Positions 1 to 8,351 of a DNA stretch of 64,000 bases are shown here, piece by piece (position 1 is the first letter of the stretch; each line of letters begins with the position of its first letter). The stretch is from positions 248,001-312,000 of the forward strand of contig NZ_JABAII010000008.1 in assembly GCF_012641405.1 (NCBI RefSeq). The letters run 5' to 3'. The notes beneath the pieces were generated by a model. The model was given only the letters and a program-made list of their open reading frames with translations. It searched no databases and was not told the origin of the DNA. Origin of the DNA: Rhizobium sp. P40RR-XXII. GTDB lineage: Bacteria; Pseudomonadota; Alphaproteobacteria; Rhizobiales; Rhizobiaceae. The position numbers and the translations under genes are program-made.

Positions 1-3
1 CCT

Positions 4-3000
4 ATGTCTAAGCGCGCGTTTCTCGGCTTCTCTGCTTTTCTTCTCGCCACTTTCGCCTCTCTGAACCCTTCGGCCGCCGCCGACGTCAAGCGCCAGGTGG
101 TGACCACGAAGGACGGCGATTACTTCGGTTTCGATCTGCGCACCGAGCAGAACGTGACGCTGGACCAGTGCTCCGCCTCCTGCATCGGCGATAAGTCCTG
201 CAAGGCCTTCACCTACAATCCCAAGGTGAAGTGGTGCTTCATGAAGTCGGACTTCAACCAGCTGAACAGCTTCCCCGGCGCGATCGCCGGCAAGATCGTC
301 GAGACGGCTGCCACCAGCGAACCGGATATCGGCGCGGCGCCTGCGCTTTCCTTCCTTTCCGACAATTTCGTCCAGAGCGCGCGCGACGCGAAAAGCACGC
401 TGACGCTCGGCAATGAGCTGAAAGGCCAGGGCGTCGAAAGCCTGATCGCGCTCGGCCGTATCGAGCTGACCTCCGGCAACGTCAACGATGCCCTGAACGC
501 CTTCCAGGGCGCGCTTTCGCTCAATCCCGACAATGGCGATCTGTGGATCGAGCTGGCGCGCGCCGCCAACACGATTGCGAACGACACCTCCGTCGCCACG
601 CGCGCCGCCTATGCCGCGCTCAACGGCTATCAGCTGACCCGCACGACGAGTAGCCGCGCCGATTCGCTGGCCGTGCTTGCCGAGGCGCTGAAGAATGCGC
701 AGAACTATCGCCCCGCACTTAACGCCTACAAGGCGAGCCTCAATCTCGTCAGCTCGGCCGCCGTCCAGGCGGCTTATAACGATCTTCTGGCACGCCAGGG
801 CTTCCGCGTGACAGGCAATACGCTCGACAACGACAATGCCTCGCCGCGCGCCTGCGTGCAGTTCTCCGAAAAGCTGGTGAAGAGCGGCGCCGACTATACC
901 CCCTTCGTCACCGTCAATGGGGCAGCACCGAAGGGCGTCGATGCCAAGGACAACCAGATCTGCGTCGAAGGCCTGGAATTCGGCCAGCATTACCGCATTT
1001 CGCTGCGCGCCGGCCTGCCCTCCTCCGTGGAGGAAAACCTCGCCTCGCAGGTCAATGTCGATGTCTATGTCAAGGATCGCACGGCTTCGCTGCGCTTTAC
1101 GGGCGACAATTTCGTATTGCCCTCAACGGCACGCCGCGGCATTCCGATCGTTTCGGTCAACGCCAATACGGCCAATCTCAAGCTCTACCGCATCGGCGAC
1201 CGCAATATCCCGCAGCTGCTGAACGGCTCGCAATTCCTGACGCAGATGGACAGCTACAGCGCCCAAACCGTCCAGGACACCAATGGCGAGCTGGTCTGGC
1301 AGGGTTCGATCGAGATCAAGCAGGAACTCAACAGGGAAGTCGCGACCAGCTTCCCGGTGGACGAGGTGCTGCCCAAGCGCAAGCCCGGCGTCTATGTGCT
1401 GACGGCGGTCGCGCCCGACAGCGGCGGCCATGAGTGGGACCCGCAGGCGACGCAGTGGTTCATGGTTTCCGATATCGGCGTCACCACTTATGCCGGCACC
1501 GACGGACTGAATGTTTTCGCCCGCTCGCTCGGCAGCGCCAAGCCGCTCGCCGGTATCCAGCTGCAACTTCTCGCCAAGAACAATGAAATCCTCGGCACGG
1601 CGAAGACGGACGACAATGGCCGCGCCACCTTCAGCGCCGGCCTGATGCGCGGCACGGCGGGCATGACGCCGGCCGTCATCACCGCTGAGAACGGCGATCA
1701 GGATTATGTCTTCCTCGACATGACGCGCGCCGGCTTTGATCTTTCCGACCGCGGGGTATCAGGCAGAACCGCGCCGGGCGCCATCGACCTGCTGACCTGG
1801 ACGGAACGCGGTATCTACCGCGCCGGCGAGACGGTGCATGCCTCCGCACTTGCCCGCGACGTCAGCTCGACGGCAGTCGAAAACTTGCCGCTCACCTTCG
1901 TCTTCCTGCGCCCGGATGGCGTCGAGGATCGCCGCATCATCACCGACGGCGGCAAGCTCGGCGGCTACAATGTCGACCTGCCGCTGCAGCAGACCTCGAT
2001 GCGCGGCACCTGGACGATGAATATCTATACCGACCCGAAGGGCTCCTCCATCGGCTCGCAGACCTTCCTCGTCGACGACTTCGTGCCGGATCGCATCGAA
2101 TTCGACATGAAGAGCGACGCCAAGGAAATCGAAGTCGGCCAGCCGACGCCGGTCAATGTCGACGGACGCTACCTCTATGGTGCGCCGGCCGCCGGCCTCA
2201 ATCTGGAAGGCGAAGTGACGCTGAAGCCGACGCGCCAGAGCGACGCCTATAAGGGCTATCAGTTCGGCCTCGCCGACGAGGGTGCCGGCAAGGCAAACGC
2301 AAACAATGACGACGAGGACAGCGGCAGCGGCGACAGCAAGGCCGAAAGCACGCAAGTGCCGCTCGAAGACCTGCAGGCGCTCGACGAAAACGGCAAGACC
2401 ACCTTCAACGTCACGATCAACGACACGCCTTCGACCACACAGCTCCTGAACGCCAATATCACGGTGCGCATGCAGGAAGCCGGCGGCCGCGCCGTCGAGC
2501 GTTCGCTGACGCTGCCCGTCAAGGCGGATGGGCCGCGCATCGGCATCAAGCCGGAATTCGACGGTGATCTCGGCGAAAATACCGTCGGCAATTTCCACGT
2601 CATCGCCGTCGACGCCAACGGCCAGAAGCAGGCGATGCAGGGCCTGACCTGGAAGCTGCTGAGCGTCGAGCGCAATTATCAATGGTACCGCGACGGCAGC
2701 AGCTGGAAGTTCGAGCCGATCATGTCCACCAAGCAGGTGGCAGTCGGCACAGTCAATGCCACGACCGATGGCGCGGCGATTTCCATGCCCGTCACCTGGG
2801 GCCGCTACCGTCTCGAAGTATCCACCGCCGATGCGAACGGCCCGGAATCCAGCATCGAGTTCAATGCCGGCTGGTATGTCGCCTCTACCTCGACGGAAAC
2901 GCCGGATGCGCTTGAAATCGCGCTCGACAAGGAAAGCTACCGTGTCGGCGATACCGCCAAGCTCAAGGTGACCTCGCGCTATGCCGGCCAGCTGATGGTG

Positions 3001-5526
3001 ACGGCCGGCTCCGAAACCCTGATCTCGGTCACCAATGCCGATATCGGCGCCAATGGCGGCGAAGTGGATGTTCCGGTGACCGCCGACTGGGGCGCCGGCA
3101 CATACTTGACGGCCACACTGTTCCGTCCCGGCGAAGCGCAGGAAAGCCGCATGCCGATGCGCGCCATCGGCATCAAATGGGCGCCGGTCGATCCCGGCGA
3201 GCGCAAGCTGCAGGTCAAGATCGACGCACAGCAGAAGACGCTGCCGCGCCAGCCGCTTGATATCGGCCTGCAGGTCGCCGGCGCAGGCGCCAACGAGGAC
3301 GCCTATGTCACCATCGCCGCCGTCGATGTCGGCATTCTCAATCTGACCCGCTACCAGCCGCCAGCGCCGGATGACTGGTATTATGGCCAGCGCCAGCTCG
3401 GCCTTGAAATCCGCGACATCTACGGTCGCTTGATCGATGGCTCGCTCGGCGCAACCGGCAAGCTGCGCACCGGCGGCGACGGCGGACAGGCGGCCTTGCA
3501 GGCAAGCCCGCCGAAGGAAAAGCTGATCGCCTTCTTCTCCGGTCCGATCAAGCTCGATGCCAATGGCAAGGCCAATGTCAGCTTCGACATTCCGCAGTTC
3601 AACGGCACGGCACGCCTGATGGCCGTTGCCTGGTCGAAGGCCGGCGTCGGCCACGCGACGCAGGACGTGATCATCCGTGATCCGGTCGTCGTCACCGCAA
3701 GCCTGCCGAAGTTCCTGGCCCCCGGGGACAACGCCAACCTGCGTCTCGACGTCGCCAACACAGACGCTCCCGCCGGCGAATACACGCTCGCCGTCACGGG
3801 CAACAGCGCCGTGACCGTGGATGCGAGCGCCACCCAGCAGAAGGTCAACCTGCAGGCCGGTGGCAAATACAACATCACGCTGCCGCTGACCGGTGGGCAG
3901 CCGGGCGACGGCACGGTTTCGATCAAGCTGTCGAATGCCTCTGGCATGTCGCTCGATCAATCGGTCGATATCCCCGTTCGCCCGGCGCAGCTGCCGGTCA
4001 CCGAACGGCGTGTCATCGCGCTCGCGCCCGGCAAGAGCCTGACCGTCAATTCAGACCTTCTCGCCGACAGCGTGCTGCCCGGCGCCTCGGTCAGCGTCAA
4101 TGTCAGCCGCTCCAGCGCCTTCGACGTGCCGGCGCTGCTGATGAGCCTCAGCCGCTATCCCTACGGCTGCGCGGAACAGACGGCGAGCAGCGCGTTGCCG
4201 CTGCTCTATTTCAGCGACATGGCGATCAAAAACGGGCTTGCCGATGATACCGAGATCCGCAAGCGCGTGCAGGATGCCATCTATCGCGAAATGTCCTACC
4301 AGTCCTCGAGCGGCAGTTTCGGCCTCTGGAGCCCCGGCTCGGGCGACCTCTGGCTCGACGCCTATGTGACCGACTTCCTGACCCGCGCTCGCGAGCAGAA
4401 ATACAACGTGCCGGATCAGGCCATGGTGCAGGCGCTGGAAAACCTCCAGAATGCGCTGAGCGCCAATACCAACGTCAAGGACAACGGCAACGAGATCGCC
4501 TATGCGCTCTATGTGCTGGCGCGCAACAAGAAGGCCTCGATCAGCGATCTGCGCTACTACGCCGACACGATGCTGAACGACTTCCCGACGCCGCTCTCCA
4601 AGGCGCACCTGGCCGCGGCTCTCGCGCTCTATGGGGATGCACAGCGCTCGCGCAACATCTTCGTGGACTCGTTGCAGATGTCGCAGAAGGCGGCGGTCAC
4701 CAAGGTCAGCTTCGTCCGCTCGGATTACGGTTCGTCGCTGCGCGACGGTGCCGCCGTGCTGGCGCTTGCCGCCGAAAGCCGCCCGGTGCCGCCGATCATT
4801 CCCGAGCTCGCAAGCGTCGTCGCCAAGGATTGGCAGACCAAGAAATATACCAGCACGCAGGAACAGACCTGGATGCTTCTCGCCGCCCGCGCCCTGCAGA
4901 ACGGCGATGATGGCCTGACGCTCGACGTCAACGGCGCTGCCCATAGTGGCACCTACATGGCCCAGATGTCGGGCGATGCGCTGATGGGCCATCCGCTGAC
5001 CGTCACCAACACCACCCGCCAGCCGCTGTCGGCTGCCGTGACCACTGTCGCGGCTCCGGTTGCGCCGCTGCCGGCCGGCGGCAGCGGCTTCAAGATCGAG
5101 CGCAAGTACTACACGCTCGATGGCGAAGAGGCGAATGTCAGCCAGGCGCAGCAGAACGAGCGCTATGTCGTCGTGCTGCATGTGACCGAGGACAATGACT
5201 GGCCGCAACGCCTGCTCGTGACCGATCTGCTGCCCGCCGGCTTCGAGATCGACAATCCGAGCATCGTCAACAGCGCCCAGCTTTCGAACTTCGACTGGCT
5301 CAGCGAAATTCAGCCCGCTCATGTCGAATTCCGCAACGACCGCTTCGTCGCAGCCTTCGACCAGAACTCCGGCGCCGATCGTGACCTGACCTTCGCCTAT
5401 GTCGTGCGTGCCGTGACCCCCGGCGTCTACGATCATCCGGCGGCAAGCGTCGAGGACATGTATCGTCCGCAGTTCTCGGCCCGCACGGCGATGGGCCGCA
5501 TGGAGGTGCTGGGCGCCCAGCAGTAA
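4..5526 (+). CDS. Alpha-2-macroglobulin family protein with N-terminal PAN/apple domain
   Basis: Predicted periplasmic macroglobulin-like protein, 1840 residues. A Sec signal peptide (about residues 1-26, ending SAAA) has no lipobox cysteine, so it is probably soluble rather than a lipoprotein. Residues ~30-90 are cysteine-rich and look like a PAN/apple domain; residues ~140-270 are helical and TPR-like; then come macroglobulin beta domains and a C-terminal thioester region. The thioester motif reads CAEQ (C1389-Q1392, within YPYGCAEQT), matching the bait-and-trap class in which the cysteine-glutamine bond captures an attacking protease. Residues ~759-783 form an acidic Asp/Ser-rich insert absent from flanking domains. 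The stop lies 9 bp before a PBP1C gene, the usual partner in proteobacteria; the pair is thought to trap foreign proteases and repair the wall. The start is the first ATG, 4 bases into the window, so any promoter is outside. Confidence 0.93.
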   Translation: MSKRAFLGFSAFLLATFASLNPSAAADVKRQVVTTKDGDYFGFDLRTEQNVTLDQCSASCIGDKSCKAFTYNPKVKWCFMKSDFNQLNSFPGAIAGKIVETAATSEPDIGAAPALSFLSDNFVQSARDAKSTLTLGNELKGQGVESLIALGRIELTSGNVNDALNAFQGALSLNPDNGDLWIELARAANTIANDTSVATRAAYAALNGYQLTRTTSSRADSLAVLAEALKNAQNYRPALNAYKASLNLVSSAAVQAAYNDLLARQGFRVTGNTLDNDNASPRACVQFSEKLVKSGADYTPFVTVNGAAPKGVDAKDNQICVEGLEFGQHYRISLRAGLPSSVEENLASQVNVDVYVKDRTASLRFTGDNFVLPSTARRGIPIVSVNANTANLKLYRIGDRNIPQLLNGSQFLTQMDSYSAQTVQDTNGELVWQGSIEIKQELNREVATSFPVDEVLPKRKPGVYVLTAVAPDSGGHEWDPQATQWFMVSDIGVTTYAGTDGLNVFARSLGSAKPLAGIQLQLLAKNNEILGTAKTDDNGRATFSAGLMRGTAGMTPAVITAENGDQDYVFLDMTRAGFDLSDRGVSGRTAPGAIDLLTWTERGIYRAGETVHASALARDVSSTAVENLPLTFVFLRPDGVEDRRIITDGGKLGGYNVDLPLQQTSMRGTWTMNIYTDPKGSSIGSQTFLVDDFVPDRIEFDMKSDAKEIEVGQPTPVNVDGRYLYGAPAAGLNLEGEVTLKPTRQSDAYKGYQFGLADEGAGKANANNDDEDSGSGDSKAESTQVPLEDLQALDENGKTTFNVTINDTPSTTQLLNANITVRMQEAGGRAVERSLTLPVKADGPRIGIKPEFDGDLGENTVGNFHVIAVDANGQKQAMQGLTWKLLSVERNYQWYRDGSSWKFEPIMSTKQVAVGTVNATTDGAAISMPVTWGRYRLEVSTADANGPESSIEFNAGWYVASTSTETPDALEIALDKESYRVGDTAKLKVTSRYAGQLMVTAGSETLISVTNADIGANGGEVDVPVTADWGAGTYLTATLFRPGEAQESRMPMRAIGIKWAPVDPGERKLQVKIDAQQKTLPRQPLDIGLQVAGAGANEDAYVTIAAVDVGILNLTRYQPPAPDDWYYGQRQLGLEIRDIYGRLIDGSLGATGKLRTGGDGGQAALQASPPKEKLIAFFSGPIKLDANGKANVSFDIPQFNGTARLMAVAWSKAGVGHATQDVIIRDPVVVTASLPKFLAPGDNANLRLDVANTDAPAGEYTLAVTGNSAVTVDASATQQKVNLQAGGKYNITLPLTGGQPGDGTVSIKLSNASGMSLDQSVDIPVRPAQLPVTERRVIALAPGKSLTVNSDLLADSVLPGASVSVNVSRSSAFDVPALLMSLSRYPYGCAEQTASSALPLLYFSDMAIKNGLADDTEIRKRVQDAIYREMSYQSSSGSFGLWSPGSGDLWLDAYVTDFLTRAREQKYNVPDQAMVQALENLQNALSANTNVKDNGNEIAYALYVLARNKKASISDLRYYADTMLNDFPTPLSKAHLAAALALYGDAQRSRNIFVDSLQMSQKAAVTKVSFVRSDYGSSLRDGAAVLALAAESRPVPPIIPELASVVAKDWQTKKYTSTQEQTWMLLAARALQNGDDGLTLDVNGAAHSGTYMAQMSGDALMGHPLTVTNTTRQPLSAAVTTVAAPVAPLPAGGSGFKIERKYYTLDGEEANVSQAQQNERYVVVLHVTEDNDWPQRLLVTDLLPAGFEIDNPSIVNSAQLSNFDWLSEIQPAHVEFRNDRFVAAFDQNSGADRDLTFAYVVRAVTPGVYDHPAASVEDMYRPQFSARTAMGRMEVLGAQQ

Positions 5527-5535
5527 GAAACAGCC

Positions 5536-7623
5536 ATGAAGGCGCGGTGGAAAATTGCGATCGGCTTTGGAGCCACCGTCTTGACGGCGGTGGCTCTGGT
5601 CTTCGGCCTGGAAGCTGCAGACCACGCCTATCCGCCGCCGCTGGATAATGCTCGTGTGGTCTCTGCCGAAGTGCTCGACGCCAATGGCGATCTTCTGCGC
5701 GCCTTCGCCACGCCCGAGGGGCGCTGGCGGCTGAAGACCAGCGTTGCCGATGTCGATCCGCAATATCTGCACATGCTGGTCGCTTATGAGGACCGGCGCT
5801 TCTACGATCATCACGGCATCGACCCGATGGCGATCGGCCGTGCCTTCCTGCAGCTCGTCACGCATGGCCGCATCGTCTCAGGCGGTTCGACGCTCTCCAT
5901 GCAGGTGGCACGCCTGATCGAACCGCGCAGCGAACGATCCCTGACGGCAAAACTTCTGCAGGTCGTTCGCGCCATCCAGATCGAGCGGCGGTTGACCAAG
6001 GAAGAGATCCTCGATCTCTATCTCACACATGCACCCTATGGCGGCAATCTGGAAGGCGTGCGCGCTGCGAGCCTTGCCTATTTCGGCAAGGAGCCGAAGC
6101 ACCTGACGGTCGCGCAGGCGGGCCTGCTCGTCGCCCTGCCGCAGCTGCCGGAAAGGCGACGGCCGGACCGCAACCTCGCCGCCGCCCAGGCCGCCCGCCA
6201 TCGCGTGCTCGAGCGCGCAGCCGTTGCTACAGTGATCGGCGAAGGGGAAGCGGAACGGGCTTCGCTGTCTCCTATTCCGGCACAGCGGCGGCAGCTGCCG
6301 GCCTATGCCGCGCATCTGGCCGAACTGGCGCTCCGGAAGCAGCCCGGCATCATCCAGCACAAGACAACGCTGCGGCGCGATGTGCAGCAGGGCTTGGAGG
6401 CCGTAGCGGATGCGGCGGCAATCCGGCTCGGGCCGAAAGTATCGGTCGCCATGATCATGGCTGATGCCAAAACCGGCGAGATCATCGGCGAAGTCGGCTC
6501 GGCCAATTATTTTGATTCCTCCCGCGCCGGCTGGGTCGACATGACCCGCGTGCTGCGCTCGCCCGGCTCGACGCTGAAGCCCTTCATCTACGGCCTCGCT
6601 TTCGAGCAGGGCTATGTGGCGCAGGAAACAATCATCGAGGACCGCCCCGCCGATTTCTACGGCTACCGCCCGCGCAATTTCGACATGACCTATCAAGGCG
6701 ACGTCAGCGTCCGCCAGGCGCTGCAGCTTTCGCTCAACGTGCCGGCCGTGCGCCTGCTCGATGCCGTCGGCCCGACGCGGCTGCTGGTGCGCTTCCGCAG
6801 CGCCGAGGTGAAGCCGAAGCTGCCGCCGAACGAAGCGCCTGGTCTAGCCATCGGCCTTGGCGGCGTCGGCGTGACGCTGAAGGACCTCGTGCAGCTCTAT
6901 GCCGGGCTCGCCAATCGCGGCAAGGCGATGCGGATCGGCGATGGCATACAAGATCAGCCGGGACCGATCGACGGCGAACCGTTGATGGAGCCGATCGCGG
7001 TATGGAACATCACCGATATTCTCTCCGATATCATCGCGCCGCGCGGCAGCAAGCAGCTCGGCATCGCCTACAAGACCGGTACCAGCTACGGCAACCGCGA
7101 TGCGTGGTCGATCGGCTATGACGGCGCGCATGTGCTCGGCGTCTGGGTCGGGCGGCCGGACAATGGCGCCGTGCCGGGGCTGGCGGGTTATGTTTCGGCC
7201 GCTCCCATCCTGTTCGAGGCTTTCGCCAAATCGGGCGTTGCCATAACCCCCTTCCCTTCGGCTCCCATGGGCGCCGTGCGCATCGCGCCGACCGAGCTGC
7301 CGATCAGCCAGCGGCGCTTTTCCGTCACCGCCGCCGGGCTGCTGGCCGCCTCCAGCCGCGAGCCGGCGCCGCAGATCGTCTATCCGCCGGAAGGGGCCCG
7401 CGTCGATCTCGGCGCAAGCAGCGGCAATGACCAGATCGCGCCGCTGGCGCTGAAGCTGCAGGGCGGACGGGCGCCGTTCCGCTGGCTCGCCAACGGCAAG
7501 CCGCTGCCCGACATGTCGCGCCGCCGTACCAACCAGTGGACGCCCGACGGTGCGGGATATTCGACGTTGACCGTCATCGATGCGGCGGGACGCGCGGCGA
7601 GCGTGCGGGTTTTCGTGGAATAG
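5536..7623 (+). CDS. pbpC: Penicillin-binding protein 1C (bifunctional transglycosylase/transpeptidase)
   Basis: Inner-membrane-anchored peptidoglycan synthase, 695 residues. An N-terminal membrane anchor (~residues 7-28) is followed by a GT51 glycosyltransferase with the EDRRFYDHHG motif (catalytic Glu E85). The transpeptidase domain has SxxK at S345-K348 (SPGSTLK), SxN at S399-N401 and KTG at K513-G515, so both activities look intact. The last ~95 residues match the PBP1C C-terminal domain (BiPBP_C). It follows the macroglobulin gene by 9 bp, so the two are probably one transcript. Start is ATG, with weak ribosome-binding potential upstream, consistent with translational coupling. Confidence 0.95.
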   Translation: MKARWKIAIGFGATVLTAVALVFGLEAADHAYPPPLDNARVVSAEVLDANGDLLRAFATPEGRWRLKTSVADVDPQYLHMLVAYEDRRFYDHHGIDPMAIGRAFLQLVTHGRIVSGGSTLSMQVARLIEPRSERSLTAKLLQVVRAIQIERRLTKEEILDLYLTHAPYGGNLEGVRAASLAYFGKEPKHLTVAQAGLLVALPQLPERRRPDRNLAAAQAARHRVLERAAVATVIGEGEAERASLSPIPAQRRQLPAYAAHLAELALRKQPGIIQHKTTLRRDVQQGLEAVADAAAIRLGPKVSVAMIMADAKTGEIIGEVGSANYFDSSRAGWVDMTRVLRSPGSTLKPFIYGLAFEQGYVAQETIIEDRPADFYGYRPRNFDMTYQGDVSVRQALQLSLNVPAVRLLDAVGPTRLLVRFRSAEVKPKLPPNEAPGLAIGLGGVGVTLKDLVQLYAGLANRGKAMRIGDGIQDQPGPIDGEPLMEPIAVWNITDILSDIIAPRGSKQLGIAYKTGTSYGNRDAWSIGYDGAHVLGVWVGRPDNGAVPGLAGYVSAAPILFEAFAKSGVAITPFPSAPMGAVRIAPTELPISQRRFSVTAAGLLAASSREPAPQIVYPPEGARVDLGASSGNDQIAPLALKLQGGRAPFRWLANGKPLPDMSRRRTNQWTPDGAGYSTLTVIDAAGRAASVRVFVE

Positions 7624-7700
7624 GTCGACTTCAGCCGCGAGTTTTGCGAGCCAGACCCACCTGTGATAGTTTATCGGATACTCAAACGAGGAATGACGAG

Positions 7701-8060
7701 ATGTCGGAAGAGCAGGCAATCCGTGCGGTTGTTCATCTCTATGTCGATGGCATGGCATTCGCGAACGAGCCGGCGCTGCGCAAGGCGTTCCATCCGCGGG
7801 CCGATATCATCGGCAATTATCAGGGCGCGGTGGAATGGATGACGCGGGATGAATTCATTGCCGCCATCGTCGAGCAAGGCAGCGCCCCGCCCGGCACGAT
7901 ACCGCTGATGGAGATCGAGCTGATCGACATCGAAGGCGATGCCGCAAGCGTCAAGGTCGTCGACGAATTCGCCGGGATGCGGTTTTCGGACTATCTGTCA
8001 CTGGTGAAGATCGATGGGCGCTGGAGTGTGGTGAACAAGGTTTATCATCTGCATCGGTAG
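7701..8060 (+). CDS. NTF2/SnoaL-like small protein
   Basis: A 119-residue protein of the NTF2-like fold. Signs are the N-terminal helix with AIRAVVHLYVDGM, the region resembling FHPRADI, and the C-terminal strand GRWSVVNKVYHLH. Family members are small cone-shaped ligand-binding or enzymatic proteins (lumazine-binding, DUF4440, SnoaL). No catalytic residues can be assigned. Start chosen at the ATG at 7701, preceded by GAGG; the reading frame is open further upstream but that part overlaps pbpC. It follows pbpC by 77 bp on the same strand and could be cotranscribed, though nothing ties it to wall synthesis. Confidence 0.75.
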   Translation: MSEEQAIRAVVHLYVDGMAFANEPALRKAFHPRADIIGNYQGAVEWMTRDEFIAAIVEQGSAPPGTIPLMEIELIDIEGDAASVKVVDEFAGMRFSDYLSLVKIDGRWSVVNKVYHLHR

Positions 8061-8112
8061 ATGATGCTACACCGCGTATGTCGAGACTTTGATACCCCCC
8101 TCTGGCGCCGTT

Positions 8113-8241
8113 CCTTCTCCCCTCGGGGAGAAGGTGGCCCGAAGGGTCGGATGAGGGGGCCGGCCGCTTTAAATGCATGGACTTTCCCGCTCTTGGCCCC
8201 CCTCATCCGCCTGACGGCACCTTCTCCCAGAGGGGAGAAGG
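8113..8241. repeat. RIME-type rhizobial palindromic repeat
   Basis: Two inverted arms. The left arm (8113-8159) begins CCTTCTCCCCTCGGGGAGAAGG and runs to GGATGAGGGGG. The right arm (8197-8241) is its approximate reverse complement, ending CAGAGGGGAGAAGG. Each arm also contains its own small hairpin. This matches the rhizobial intergenic mosaic element (RIME) pattern as I recall it. It lies between the convergent NTF2-like and pheT genes, a typical location, and may form a bidirectional stem. Confidence 0.8.
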
Positions 8242-8277
8242 AATGCGCAGCAACGACCTCATTTCATATGTGATTGC

Positions 8278-8345
8278 CCTGCTTGTGGGGGAGATGTCGC
8301 GATAGCGACAGAGGGGGGTGCCGAGCTCTCCGCGAACTCGGCAGC
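8278..8345. repeat. Second repeat-like block with two hairpins downstream of pheT
   Basis: Contains TGTCGC-GATA-GCGACA (about 8296-8311) flanked by G-runs and CTCCCCC-type sequence, resembling another common Rhizobium intergenic repeat. Next is a 7-bp stem TGCCGAG / CTCGGCA (8319-8325 and 8337-8343). The second hairpin sits just past the pheT stop on the minus strand and could help end the pheST transcript, but no U-tract follows. The rest of the 8061-8351 gap is the RIME element. Confidence 0.5.
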
Positions 8346-8351
8346 GACCGA

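Noticed and set aside
1759..3960. Long minus-strand open frame (733 codons) inside the macroglobulin gene
   Set aside because: A GC3-driven shadow: composition is Arg/Asp/Gly/Val-biased with no family motif, and the plus strand is clearly the macroglobulin.
4051..5865. 604-codon minus-strand open frame across the macroglobulin/pbpC junction
   Set aside because: Overlaps two well-supported genes and reads as low-complexity His/Arg/Asp shadow sequence.
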